A DNA stretch of 64,000 nt from Skermania sp. ID1734 (GTDB lineage: Bacteria > Actinomycetota > Actinomycetes > Mycobacteriales > Mycobacteriaceae). The translations under genes were made by a program, and so were the position numbers. The notes beneath the pieces are model-generated. The model worked only from the letters and a program-made list of their open reading frames with translations. It searched no databases and had not been told where the DNA came from. The first letter of the stretch is position 1. Every line of letters begins with the position of its first letter. The DNA lies in the NCBI RefSeq assembly GCF_007489285.1, contig NZ_VLIY01000002.1, positions 353,651 through 417,650 of the forward strand, read 5' to 3'. This document shows positions 15,861 to 24,468 of this stretch, in pieces.

Positions 15861-18566
15861 TCACGCCGCGTCCACGGCGACGACACCCCGGCGGACCGCC
15901 CGGACCGCCTTGGCGGCCGCCTCGCGGACCTGCGGATCATCGGCCGTGGTGCGCAACTGGTCGAGCAGGTCGATCACCTGCCGGCACCAGCGCACGAAGT
16001 CGCCCGCGGGCAGCGGCTTGCCCGCGTCACCTGCGGCAAGCAGGGCCTCGACGAGCGCCTCGCCCTTCGCCCACTTGTAAACCGCCGATACGAAACCGAG
16101 ATCGGGCTCACGCATCGGCGGCAACTTGTGTCGGGCCTCGTCCGCACGCAACTCAGCGAACAACCGCATCGTCTCGGTGATGGCGTGCCGTATCGGCCCG
16201 GTCGGGCCCGTGACGCCGACGTAGCCGTCCGACTCACGCCGCGATTCGTAGACGACTGTGGAGGCCACCGCGGCGAGTTCGGCGGGGCTCAGGCCGCTCC
16301 ATGCCCGGTGTCGCAGGCACTCGGCGATCAGCAGGTCGCTTTCGGCGTAGATCCGGCTCAGGGCGGCGCCATCCTCGGTGACTGCGCCGTTGACGATGTA
16401 TCCGCGCTCGGACAGCAACGCCGATATCCGGTCGAATGTGCGGGCCAGCGAATTCGTTGTGGTGGAAACCTTTTGCCGCATCGACTCGGTTTCGCGGACG
16501 AGTCGCGCATAGCGCTCGCCCACCCGGGCGAGTTCCTCGCGGTTCGGCCAACTGTGGCAGGGGTGGCTCCGCAACGCGCGTCGCAACTTGGCCAGCTCGG
16601 CATCCTCGCCTGCGTGTGATTTGCCGCGTTTGGTGCGACGCGGCGCAGAGATGCCGGTGCTGCGCAACGCCGACGCCAGGTCACGACGCCCGCGGGCGGT
16701 GCGGTGATCGATGTGCTTGGCCAGCCGCATTCGACCTAGCGCCTCGGCGGGTGCGGAAAAATCGGCCGCGGACAGTCGACCGGCCCATTTGTCCTCTGTC
16801 ACCACGAGTGGCCGTGGGTCCGCGCCACCGTCGGACTCCAGCACGACGGCCAATCCGGCTCGCCGGCCGCTCGGCACCGCGATGACATCTCCGCGGCGCA
16901 GCGCAGCCAGCGATTGCAAGGCGGCGGCGCGCCTGTCGTCACGTCCGCGGCGTTCCAATTGCCTCTCCCGGGCTTTGATTCGCTCACGCAACTGCGCGTA
17001 TTCGAGGTACTCGCCGCCCTCGCCACCGAGGCTCTCGCGTAACTGCACTAACGCCGTCTCGTTGCGCTCGATCCCGCGAACCAGCCCAACCACCGACCGG
17101 TCGGCCTGGAACTGCGCGAACGAGCGCTCCAGCAGGTTGCGCGCTTCGGTCGTACCCATCCGGTCGATGAGGTTGATCGTCATGTTGTAACCCGGCCGGA
17201 ACGAGCTACGCAGCGGATACGTGCGCGTGGACGCGAGCCCGGCGACCTCGGTCGCGTCGAGGTCCGGATGCCACAGCACCACCGCATGACCCTCGACATC
17301 GATGCCGCGTCGCCCGGCCCGCCCGGTCAGCTGGGTGTACTCCCCCGGCGTCAAATCGGCGTGCGCCTCGCCGTTGAACTTCACCAACCGCTCGAGCACC
17401 ACCGTGCGGGCGGGCATATTGATGCCCAAGGCGAGTGTCTCGGTAGCGAATACGGCGCGGACGAGCCCACGGACGAACAACTCCTCGACGGTGTGCCGAA
17501 ACGCCGGCAGCATCCCTGCGTGGTGGGCGGCCAGTCCTCGTTCGAGCGCTTCACGCCACTCCCAGTACCCGAGCACCTCGAGGTCGGCCCGCGGTAGCTC
17601 GCCGGTGTGTCTGTCGATGATCGCGTCGATCTCGCCGACTTCGTCGTCGGTGGTAAGCCGCAGCGTCGAACGCAGGCACTGCGCCAGCGCCGAATCACAT
17701 CCGGCGCGGCTGAAGATGAAGGTAATCGCCGGCAGCAGGCCTTCATCGTCCAGCCGCCTGATCACCTCCGGCCTGGGCAGCGGCCGAAAGTCCGGGCGAC
17801 CGCGCTGGCCCCTGCCCCGCGGTTGCCACTGCCGGTCCAGTGCCAACGCCTCCCGCTGGCGCAGGTGGCGCAGCAAGTCCTGATCGACGATCACGTTCTT
17901 GCTGCCTGGCTTGTGCGCCCTGGTGTCGAAGAGGTCGAACAACCTGCGGCCCACCATGATGTGCTGCCACAGCGGCACGGGACGGTTTTCGTCAACCACC
18001 ACCGTCGTGTCGCCGCGCACGGTTCGCATCCAGGCACCGAACTCCTCGGCGTTGCTGACCGTCGCGGACAGGCTTACCAGCCGGACCGCTTCGGGCAGGT
18101 GCAGAATCACTTCCTCCCAAACGGCGCCGCGGAACCGGTCGGCCAGAAAATGCACCTCATCCATCACCACGTGCGAGAGTCCGCGCAGCGCATCGGAATC
18201 GGCGTAGAGCATGTTGCGCAGCACCTCGGTGGTCATGACGACCACCGGCGCGTCGGGGTTGATGCTCTGGTCGCCGGTGAGCAACCCGACGGAATCGCGG
18301 CCATACCGTTGCACAAGGTCGGCGAACTTCTGGTTGCTCAGCGCCTTGATCGGCGTCGTGTAGAAGCATTTGCCCTCCGACGCGAGCGCTAGATGCACCG
18401 CGAACTCGCCGACCACCGTCTTACCGGCACCCGTTGGGGCGCAGACCAGCACGCTGTGTCCGGATTCGAGCGCAACACACGCCTCTGCCTGGAAAGGGTC
18501 GAGAGCGAACGCCAACCCGGCGCTGAAGGCGCTGAGTTGGGTGCCGAAATGGGCCTGGGCTGTCAC
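15861..18566 (-). CDS. helY: HelY, Ski2-like DEVH-box RNA helicase
   Basis: A 901-residue superfamily 2 helicase (M. tuberculosis HelY is 906). It shows Walker A APTGAGKT near residue 34, YTTPIKALSNQKF (motif Ia), MDEVHFLADRFRG (DEVH, motif II), VSLSATVSNAEEFG (motif III), FATETLALGINMPARTVV and QLTGRAGRRGID (motifs V and VI), followed by the long Ski2-type C-terminal region. The GTG at 18564-18566 begins one base after the tatC stop and matches the family N-terminus. The downstream end ends RRGVVAVDAA, as in the mycobacterial protein. It probably acts in RNA turnover. Confidence 0.93.
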   Translation of the reverse strand: MTAQAHFGTQLSAFSAGLAFALDPFQAEACVALESGHSVLVCAPTGAGKTVVGEFAVHLALASEGKCFYTTPIKALSNQKFADLVQRYGRDSVGLLTGDQSINPDAPVVVMTTEVLRNMLYADSDALRGLSHVVMDEVHFLADRFRGAVWEEVILHLPEAVRLVSLSATVSNAEEFGAWMRTVRGDTTVVVDENRPVPLWQHIMVGRRLFDLFDTRAHKPGSKNVIVDQDLLRHLRQREALALDRQWQPRGRGQRGRPDFRPLPRPEVIRRLDDEGLLPAITFIFSRAGCDSALAQCLRSTLRLTTDDEVGEIDAIIDRHTGELPRADLEVLGYWEWREALERGLAAHHAGMLPAFRHTVEELFVRGLVRAVFATETLALGINMPARTVVLERLVKFNGEAHADLTPGEYTQLTGRAGRRGIDVEGHAVVLWHPDLDATEVAGLASTRTYPLRSSFRPGYNMTINLIDRMGTTEARNLLERSFAQFQADRSVVGLVRGIERNETALVQLRESLGGEGGEYLEYAQLRERIKARERQLERRGRDDRRAAALQSLAALRRGDVIAVPSGRRAGLAVVLESDGGADPRPLVVTEDKWAGRLSAADFSAPAEALGRMRLAKHIDHRTARGRRDLASALRSTGISAPRRTKRGKSHAGEDAELAKLRRALRSHPCHSWPNREELARVGERYARLVRETESMRQKVSTTTNSLARTFDRISALLSERGYIVNGAVTEDGAALSRIYAESDLLIAECLRHRAWSGLSPAELAAVASTVVYESRRESDGYVGVTGPTGPIRHAITETMRLFAELRADEARHKLPPMREPDLGFVSAVYKWAKGEALVEALLAAGDAGKPLPAGDFVRWCRQVIDLLDQLRTTADDPQVREAAAKAVRAVRRGVVAVDAA

Positions 18567-18567
18567 G

Positions 18568-19500
18568 TCACAGCGTGTCGGAGAAGTCGGTGGCACGCGT
18601 GAGCGGTTCCGGCGTGGGGATGGTCGATGCCGTAGGAATGACCGATGGACGGTCGTCGGGCAGCGCCTGCTTGGCGGCGGCAAGCCGGCGCGCCTTGCGC
18701 TTGTCGTTGATTCGGGCGATCTGGATGGCGACCTCGAGCAGCACGGTCAACGCCAACGCCAACGCGAGCATGGAGAACGGATCTTGGCCGGGCGTCGCGA
18801 TGGCCGCGAAGACGAACAGCGTGAAGATGAGGCCGCGCCGCCACGACTTGAGCCTGCGGTAGGGCACGACACCGACCAGGTTCAGCGCGACGATCAGCAG
18901 CGGTATCTCGAAGCTGACCCCGAAGATCACCAGCAGGTTGATGATGAAGCCGAAGTATTGGGCGCCGCTCAGCGCGGTGATTTGGACGTTGTCACCGACG
19001 GTCAGCAGGAAGTGCAGCGCCTTGGAGACGACCATGTAGGCGAGGACGGCCCCGGCCACGAAGAGGCCCGCGCCGCACGTGACGAACGAGACGGCGTAGC
19101 GGCGCTCCTTGGCATACAGGCCCGGCGTGATGAACGCCCAGGTCTGGTACAGCCACACCGGGCAGGCGAGCACGATGCCAGCGGTCAGGCCGACCTTGAA
19201 TCGCAGCATGAACTGCTCGAACGGACCCGTGGCCAGCAGCCGGCACTCGCCCGTGCTGCTCAGATTTGCCCGCGCCTGCGCCGGTAGCGAGCAGTACGGC
19301 CCGCGAAGCAGGTCGCCGAGGCTTTCGATTCCGAAGATCTGGTGCGAGTACCAGAAGAAGCCGACGGCCGTCGTGACGCAGACGGCGGCGAGCGAGATGA
19401 GCAACCGCTTGCGCAGCTCGTAGAGGTGCTCGACCAGCGACATGGTGCCGTCCGGGTTGGTCCGGCGACGGCTGTGCCGCGGGTCGAAGGGGATGCGCAC
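18568..19500 (-). CDS. tatC: Sec-independent protein translocase TatC
   Basis: A 310-residue polytopic membrane protein, the signal-peptide receptor of the twin-arginine translocase. Six helices are visible, with the conserved first cytoplasmic stretch [15 protein letters not shown], the loop [32 protein letters not shown], and [23 protein letters not shown] choose GTG at 19498-19500 because AGGAG stands 5 bases upstream; a TTG at 19539 would add 13 residues. It is separated from tatA by a 22-bp-arm palindrome. Confidence 0.94.
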   Translation of the reverse strand: MRIPFDPRHSRRRTNPDGTMSLVEHLYELRKRLLISLAAVCVTTAVGFFWYSHQIFGIESLGDLLRGPYCSLPAQARANLSSTGECRLLATGPFEQFMLRFKVGLTAGIVLACPVWLYQTWAFITPGLYAKERRYAVSFVTCGAGLFVAGAVLAYMVVSKALHFLLTVGDNVQITALSGAQYFGFIINLLVIFGVSFEIPLLIVALNLVGVVPYRRLKSWRRGLIFTLFVFAAIATPGQDPFSMLALALALTVLLEVAIQIARINDKRKARRLAAAKQALPDDRPSVIPTASTIPTPEPLTRATDFSDTL

Positions 19501-19558
19501 TGGGTCTCCTACAGCCGGATCAGCATTCTCACGCGTCAAGCCGGGATGCCGTACGCAT

Positions 19559-19604
19559 CCCGTGCGTGAAATTTCACCGCCCGCGGTGAAATTTCACGCA
19601 CGGG
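19559..19604. repeat. 22-bp-arm palindrome, copy 1
   Basis: The arms 19559-19580 and 19583-19604 are exact reverse complements around a 2-base loop. Each arm contains the self-complementary GTGAAATTTCAC. The element lies between the tatA stop and the tatC start on the minus strand. There is no U-tract, so it could be a non-canonical terminator or attenuator, an mRNA stability hairpin, or a mobile repeat unit. Copy 2 lies at 32281-32326. Confidence 0.8.
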
Positions 19605-19620
19605 GGGTTGCAGCGGACCG

Positions 19621-19872
19621 TCAGGCCGACTTCTGCTGCTCGGTGTTTACGGTGGGGGCCGGCTGCGGACTTGACTCCGGTAGCTGCGCTTGCGCCGCTG
19701 GTTCGGCGGGCTTCTGCGACTTGCCGTCGTTCTGCATCTCCTTGATTTCACTCTTGAAGATGCGCAGCGACTGACCGAGGCCACGAGCCGCGTCGGGCAG
19801 CCGCTTGGAGCCGAAAAGAACCACCAGCACCACCAAGACGATCGCCCAGTGCCACCAGCTCATCGCGCCCAT
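19621..19872 (-). CDS. tatA: Sec-independent translocase subunit TatA
   Basis: An 83-residue protein: an N-terminal membrane helix ([16 protein letters not shown]), the conserved hinge [14 protein letters not shown], an amphipathic helix ([14 protein letters not shown]) and a charged, proline-rich tail. It forms the translocation pore of the Tat pathway with TatC. The ATG at 19872 has a strong GGGAGG site 5 bases upstream. Its start lies inside the last codons of the PanE-like gene (13-base overlap). The palindrome at 19559-19604 follows its stop. Confidence 0.95.
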   Translation of the reverse strand: MGAMSWWHWAIVLVVLVVLFGSKRLPDAARGLGQSLRIFKSEIKEMQNDGKSQKPAEPAAQAQLPESSPQPAPTVNTEQQKSA

Positions 19873-20945
19873 AGTTTCCTCCCGAATCGAGATACGTTCG
19901 ATGCTACCGAACGAATTGGCGATCGCGGTTCCGACCGCAATTCGGCCAGCAGTTCTCGTCCCGTCCAAGTGCGCCGTTCGCCCGATTCCGCCTGCCGAAT
20001 CAGCTCGATCAACCGCGCGTTGACCGGCGTGGGTACCCCGACGCGCTCGCCGAGCCGGACGATTTCGCCGCTGAGCCAATCGATTTCCGTGCGCCGACCG
20101 GCGTCGAGATCGTCGGCCATCGAGGAGCGGGCGAGCGGATCGATGGCGATGACCTGGCCGAATACCCGGGTGAACACGAAATCGGGGACAGTAAGCAGCC
20201 GCGGCATGAGCGCGGGCGGCACCGGAGTAAGCCGCGCCGGTTGGATGCCCGCGCGGTCGAGCACGGCGAATGCCTCGCGCTGGGCCAACGACACACAACA
20301 CCGATAGTCGCGCTGACTCAACTCCTCACGCAGCGGCAATCCGGAAAGCGCGTTCACCGCATTGTTGAGATTGAGGATCAGCTTGGCCCACTGCACCGGC
20401 AACAATTCCGTTTGCCGGACCAACTGCAGACCCGCAGCGTCGAAAACCGGGGCCAGAGCGTCGAGTCGCGGGTGGTCGGAAATTTCGATGTCCCCGTCGC
20501 TGCCCTGGTGGAACCGTCCGTCGCCGTGGTGAACGACGTTGTACATCACCATTCCGGCCAACACCGTCGCGGTGGGTAAGTGTGTGCGCAGCACGTCGGC
20601 GTTGCCTATCCCGTTCTGCAGGCTGATCACCACCGTGCCGGGTTGCACGAGTTCGGCCAGCGTTTTTCCGGCGGCTTCGGTGGCCGCGGACTTGACCGTC
20701 ACGAACACGAAGTCGGCGGTCGCGGCCGCGGTGGGTGCGGTATCGACATCGAAACGCTCGGGTGGCACGTCGACGCGGGTGCCGTGCAGATCGGACAGAT
20801 GCAGACCGTGGGCGCGCAGTTCGGTCGCGATCCGCTCCCTCGCGATGAAGCTCACCTCGGCGGCGTCGGTCGCGGCGAGCCGCCCGCCGACGTAGCAGCC
20901 GATGCTGCCTGCTCCGAAGATGCAGATGCGTATTTTGTCGGTCAT
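19860..20945 (-). CDS. 2-dehydropantoate 2-reductase family (PanE/ApbA-like)
   Basis: A 361-residue protein: the N-terminal NADPH loop [25 protein letters not shown] with the catalytic-region lysine, LQNGIGN, and the C-terminal helical domain motif [17 protein letters not shown]. It would reduce 2-dehydropantoate to pantoate for coenzyme A, but paralogs act on other ketoacids, so the substrate is open. The ATG at 20943-20945 overlaps the pafC stop (ATGA). In the M. tuberculosis order tatA follows pafC directly, so this gene appears inserted into the paf-tat operon while keeping overlaps on both sides. Confidence 0.82.
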   Translation of the reverse strand: MTDKIRICIFGAGSIGCYVGGRLAATDAAEVSFIARERIATELRAHGLHLSDLHGTRVDVPPERFDVDTAPTAAATADFVFVTVKSAATEAAGKTLAELVQPGTVVISLQNGIGNADVLRTHLPTATVLAGMVMYNVVHHGDGRFHQGSDGDIEISDHPRLDALAPVFDAAGLQLVRQTELLPVQWAKLILNLNNAVNALSGLPLREELSQRDYRCCVSLAQREAFAVLDRAGIQPARLTPVPPALMPRLLTVPDFVFTRVFGQVIAIDPLARSSMADDLDAGRRTEIDWLSGEIVRLGERVGVPTPVNARLIELIRQAESGERRTWTGRELLAELRSEPRSPIRSVASNVSRFGRKLWAR

Positions 20946-21922
20946 TGCGCCTGGTCGATTTCCTGGTAGGCGGCGAGCGCGGCGTCGGCGCGTTCGCGGA
21001 CGGCGGCGACGAGTTCCGGCGGGTCCAAGGCCGTCACCGCCGACCCGAATCCGAGAATCATCCGGGCCATCCAGTCCAGCGTGGCGAACCGCATGGTCGC
21101 TTCCACCGCGCCCGAATCGTCGATGCCGATCTGCTCCATCGGGTATTGATCGAGCACCCAGGTGCTCGATGAATCGATCCGCAGGCGGGCGATCGGTAGC
21201 GTGGAATCCTCGCTGAACAATTCGGAGGCAGGATCGTCGGCGGCGACAGTGCTCGGGGGCCGCGCCGGTTCGTCGAGCGCCGTGGCGGCCTCGATTCGAT
21301 CGAACCGAAACAGCCGCACCGCCTCGGCCTGCCGGCACCACGCCTGAAGGTAGCTGTGGTTGTCCAACAACACGATTCGGATGGGATCAACAATTCGCTC
21401 GGTGACCGCATCGCGGCTCGCTGAGTAGTAGACGAGACGCACCGCGCGTGATTGAGTTACTGCCGAACGCACCTGCGCTGCAGCGGGATCCTCGATCGTC
21501 GCGGCGGGTGCGGGCACCGGCATGGTGCCGTTCTGCTTCTCGGCTGCCGCCCCCGCGGCCGCTTCGATCTTGGCGATGGCCCGCTGCGCGGCACTCGGAT
21601 CGACCATGCCGGGCATCTCGACTATCGAACGCAGCGCTACCAACAACGCCGTCGCTTCCGTCGAGGTGAGCCGGACCGGCCGGTCGATGCCCGCGGAGAA
21701 TGTGACTTCGATGCTCTCTTCGGAAAACGACAGGTCGATAAGGTCACCCGGCCCATAGCCGGGCAGTCCGCACATCCACAGCTGATTCAGGTCGCTCATC
21801 AACTGCTTGGTGGTGACGCCGAGGTCCGCGGCCGCCTCCGCCGCGCTGATTCCGGGGTGCGCCAGGAAGTACGGCACCATGTTGAGCAGCCGGCTCAACC
21901 GGCTCGACAGCCGCGCGCTCAC
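20942..21922 (-). CDS. pafC: PafC, WYL-domain transcriptional regulator
   Basis: A 326-residue DNA-binding protein: an N-terminal winged helix (LSRLLNMVPYFLAHPGISAA) and a WYL ligand domain (VRLVYYSASRDAVTERIVDP, LLDNHSYLQAWCRQAEAVR). With PafB it forms the PafBC activator of the LexA-independent mycobacterial DNA-damage response; it is not needed for pupylation despite its name. The GTG at 21920-21922 overlaps the stop of the preceding 32-codon repeat ORF (GTGA) and no ribosome site is evident, so its translation may depend on reading through that ORF. Confidence 0.92.
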   Translation of the reverse strand: MSARLSSRLSRLLNMVPYFLAHPGISAAEAAADLGVTTKQLMSDLNQLWMCGLPGYGPGDLIDLSFSEESIEVTFSAGIDRPVRLTSTEATALLVALRSIVEMPGMVDPSAAQRAIAKIEAAAGAAAEKQNGTMPVPAPAATIEDPAAAQVRSAVTQSRAVRLVYYSASRDAVTERIVDPIRIVLLDNHSYLQAWCRQAEAVRLFRFDRIEAATALDEPARPPSTVAADDPASELFSEDSTLPIARLRIDSSSTWVLDQYPMEQIGIDDSGAVEATMRFATLDWMARMILGFGSAVTALDPPELVAAVRERADAALAAYQEIDQAQ

Positions 21923-22017
21923 TGTGGTCCCCCGCCGATCATCACCGCGGCTCCGCTGCCAATTGTCACCGCAGCTCCGTCGCCAATTGTCGCCGCGGTT
22001 CCGTCGCCGATCATCAC
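21919..22017 (-). CDS. 32-residue octapeptide-repeat ORF linking pafB to pafC
   Basis: GTG at 22017 to TGA at 21919 encodes four 8-residue repeats: VMIGDGTA, ATIGDGAA, VTIGSGAA, VMIGGGPQ. The GTG overlaps the pafB stop (GTGA) and its own stop overlaps the pafC start (GTGA), so it exactly fills the gap with 4-base overlaps at both ends. No homolog is known to me. It may be translated as a coupling peptide, be joined to PafB by frameshifting, or be a chance frame in a tandem repeat. Function not inferred. Confidence 0.45.
   Translation of the reverse strand: MMIGDGTAATIGDGAAVTIGSGAAVMIGGGPQ
21922..22017 (-). repeat. 24-bp tandem repeat, four copies
   Basis: Four successive 24-base units, each close to GACAATTGGCGACGGAGCTG plus four bases, lie between pafB and pafC. 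The period is a multiple of three and keeps the octapeptide frame open. Substitutions concentrate in the first half of each unit. Confidence 0.8.
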
Positions 22018-22997
22018 TGCCGAACCTCGCTGGTCAATGCCGCGCGCAAGCGTCCGAGGACGGCCGCACGCAGATCGGCGGGCTCGAGCACGAGCGCATC
22101 CGGGCTGTGGCTCGCTATCAGCCGCGTGATCCAGTCGCGGGACCGAACGGGAACCTCGACGACGGCGCCATCGCGGCCCGCGATCCTTCGGGCGCCGGTC
22201 GATGTACCGAGGCGGCGGATCTCGTGGGCCTTACCCTCGGCAATCCACAGCGTCGCCGTGCCGGTCACTGCCGAGGAGCCGACCACCCGGTCGACGGTCT
22301 CGCGCAGATCCAGGCCTTCCGGCCTGCGCACCGCGTTGACCGGCCCGAATGCGGTGACGTCGGGCGCGATCCTGGATAGGCGGAAGGTCCGCACGGCGTC
22401 GCGATCGCGGTCATGCCCGACCAGGTACCAGCGGCCTCGATAGGTCACCACACCCCACGGCTCGACCGTGCGCCGACGGTACGGCTCGGTCGGGGTGCCG
22501 CGGTGGTCGAAATGCACCGCCTGACCGGCGTCGATGGCCGCGAGCAGTTTGCCCAGCGCCGGCTCGGAACCACGGGTGCGCGCGCCGACAGCGGTCACTG
22601 CGGCACCGGGCTCGACTTGGACCCCGGCCGCACGCAGTTTCAGCAGCGCGTTGTGCGACGCCGTGGTCAGCTCGGGCGACTCCCACAGTTGCACCGCGAC
22701 CGCTACCGCGGCCGCCTCAGCGCTGCTGAGTTCGATGTCCGGCAACTCGTAGGCGTCGCGGTTGATCCGGTAACCCTCGATGGTCGAATAGCGCGACGGC
22801 GGGCCCGTTTCCAGCGGAATGCCGAGATCGCGCAGCTCGTTCTTGTCCCGCTCGAACATCCGGCTGAAAGCCTCGTCGCTCGCGCAATCCTCGTAACCGG
22901 CGACGCTGCGCCGGATGCGGTCCGCGGTGAGGAACTGCCGCGTCGACAGCAATGCGATGACCAGATTCATCAATCGCTCGACCTTCGCAACAGCCAC
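22014..22997 (-). CDS. pafB: PafB, WYL-domain transcriptional regulator
   Basis: A 327-residue partner of PafC: an N-terminal winged helix (KVERLMNLVIALLSTRQFLT, then FERDKNELRDLGIPLETG) and a WYL domain (VEPWGVVTYRGRWYLVGHDRDR, RTFRLSRI). It works with PafC as the transcriptional activator of DNA-damage genes. The start is GTG at 22995-22997, 6 bases after TAGGCT with no ribosome site, so a leaderless transcript is likely and the pafB-to-helY operon would be transcribed apart from pafA. Confidence 0.93.
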   Translation of the reverse strand: MAVAKVERLMNLVIALLSTRQFLTADRIRRSVAGYEDCASDEAFSRMFERDKNELRDLGIPLETGPPSRYSTIEGYRINRDAYELPDIELSSAEAAAVAVAVQLWESPELTTASHNALLKLRAAGVQVEPGAAVTAVGARTRGSEPALGKLLAAIDAGQAVHFDHRGTPTEPYRRRTVEPWGVVTYRGRWYLVGHDRDRDAVRTFRLSRIAPDVTAFGPVNAVRRPEGLDLRETVDRVVGSSAVTGTATLWIAEGKAHEIRRLGTSTGARRIAGRDGAVVEVPVRSRDWITRLIASHSPDALVLEPADLRAAVLGRLRAALTSEVRQ

Positions 22998-23003
22998 GCG
23001 ACC

Positions 23004-23009
23004 AGCCTA
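23004..23009 (-). promoter_or_regulatory. -10 hexamer TAGGCT for pafB operon
   Basis: On the minus strand TAGGCT ends 6 bases before the pafB GTG, with no Shine-Dalgarno sequence, fitting a leaderless promoter for the pafB-pafC-tat-helY run. Confidence 0.45.
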
Positions 23010-23051
23010 GTTCGCCGGATGGCGAACACTCGCGCGACGCTCGCGCGGGTC

Positions 23052-24410
23052 TCACATCGATGAGATCAACCGCTCCACGCGCTCGTCGACCGACCGGAAC
23101 GGGTCCTTGCACAAAACCGTGCGCTGGGCTTGGTCGTTGAGCTTGAGGTGCACCCAGTCGACGGTGAAGTCGCGGCCCGCCTCCTGAGCGGCCGCGATGA
23201 AGTCACCGCGCAACTTCGCGCGGGTGGTCTGCGGCGGCGTACGCACCGCCTCGTCCACCATCTCGTCCTCGGTGACGCGCTTGGCCAGCCCCTTGCGCTG
23301 CAACAGATCGAAGACTCCGCGGCCGCGTTTGATGTCGTGGTAGGCCAGATCGAGCTGGGAAATCTTGGGATCCGACAGATCCATGTTGTAGCGATCCTGA
23401 TAGCGCTGGAACAGCTTGCGCTTGATGACCCAGTCGATTTCAGTGTCGACCTTGGCGAAGTCCTGCCCCTCGACCGCGTCGAGCATGCGGCCCCAGAGAT
23501 CAACGACCTGCAGTACCTGCGGATCCGGTTCGCGGTTGCGTAGGTGCTCGACCGCGCGGCTGTAGTACTCGCGCTGGATGTCGAGCGCACTGGCCTGGCG
23601 GCCACCGGCCAGCCGTACCGGCCGGCGGCCGGTGAAGTCGTGACTGACCTCGCGGATCGCCCGAATGGGGTTGTCCAACGCGAAATCGCGGAACGACATG
23701 CCCGCTTCGATCATCTCCAGCACCAGCGACGCGGTACCCACCTTCAGCATGGTGGTGGTCTCGGACATGTTCGAGTCGCCGACGATGACGTGGAGGCGGC
23801 GGTACTTTTCGGCGTCCGCGTGTGGTTCGTCGCGGGTGTTGATGATCGGCCGGGAGCGGGTGGTCGCCGAGGACACGCCTTCCCAAATATGTTCGGCGCG
23901 TTGGGACAGGCAGAACGTGGCCGCCTTCGGAGTTTGCAGAACCTTGCCGGCGCCGCAGATCAACTGGCGGGTGACCAGGAACGGCAGCAGCACGTCGGAG
24001 ATGCGGGAGAACTCGCCGGCACGCACCACGAGGAAGTTCTCGTGGCAGCCATACGAATTGCCGGCCGAGTCGGTGTTGTTCTTGAACAGGTAGATGTCCC
24101 CGCCGATGCCCTCCTCGGCGAGGCGTTGCTCGGCGTCGACGAGCAGTTCTTCGAGGACCCGCTCGCCCGCGCGGTCATGGGCCACCAATTGCAGCAGGCT
24201 GTCACATTCGGCCGTTGCATACTCCGGGTGCGAACCGACGTCGAGGTAGAGCCGAGCACCGTTGCGGAGGAAGACGTTCGAGGACCGGCCCCACGACACG
24301 ACACGACGAAACAGGTACCGCGCGACCTCGTCCGGGCTCAGTCGCCGATGCCCGTGAAAGGTGCACGTGACCCCGAACTCGGTCTCGATGCCCATGATTC
24401 GTCGCTGCAC
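23052..24410 (-). CDS. pafA: Pup-protein ligase PafA
   Basis: A 452-residue carboxylate-amine ligase of the glutamine synthetase fold, the same length as the M. tuberculosis protein and nearly identical through [19 protein letters not shown], the [13 protein letters not shown] and [17 protein letters not shown] active-site segments, and [20 protein letters not shown]. It joins the deamidated C-terminal Glu of Pup to target lysines. The start GTG at 24408-24410 gives [11 protein letters not shown] and stands 7 bases after TACTGT; it is probably leaderless. It is divergent from the PAP2-kinase fusion gene. Confidence 0.97.
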   Translation of the reverse strand: MQRRIMGIETEFGVTCTFHGHRRLSPDEVARYLFRRVVSWGRSSNVFLRNGARLYLDVGSHPEYATAECDSLLQLVAHDRAGERVLEELLVDAEQRLAEEGIGGDIYLFKNNTDSAGNSYGCHENFLVVRAGEFSRISDVLLPFLVTRQLICGAGKVLQTPKAATFCLSQRAEHIWEGVSSATTRSRPIINTRDEPHADAEKYRRLHVIVGDSNMSETTTMLKVGTASLVLEMIEAGMSFRDFALDNPIRAIREVSHDFTGRRPVRLAGGRQASALDIQREYYSRAVEHLRNREPDPQVLQVVDLWGRMLDAVEGQDFAKVDTEIDWVIKRKLFQRYQDRYNMDLSDPKISQLDLAYHDIKRGRGVFDLLQRKGLAKRVTEDEMVDEAVRTPPQTTRAKLRGDFIAAAQEAGRDFTVDWVHLKLNDQAQRTVLCKDPFRSVDERVERLISSM

Positions 24411-24417
24411 ACCATCG

Positions 24418-24461
24418 ACAGTACAACCAGCGCACGGCCCAGCGGTGGAACTGCATACGCT
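24418..24461. promoter_or_regulatory. divergent leaderless promoters for pafA and the PAP2-kinase gene
   Basis: TACTGT on the minus strand (24423-24418) ends 7 bases before the pafA GTG. TACGCT on the plus strand (24456-24461) ends 7 bases before the ATG at 24469. Neither gene has a Shine-Dalgarno site. The 32 bases between the hexamers must hold both -35 regions. Confidence 0.5.
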
Positions 24462-24468
24462 GTCGCAT

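Noticed and set aside
24361..24468. Longer start for the PAP2-kinase protein at 24361
   Set aside because: It would run through the pafA start and promoter, and the extra residues are not hydrophobic or conserved; ATG 24469 has a good leaderless context.
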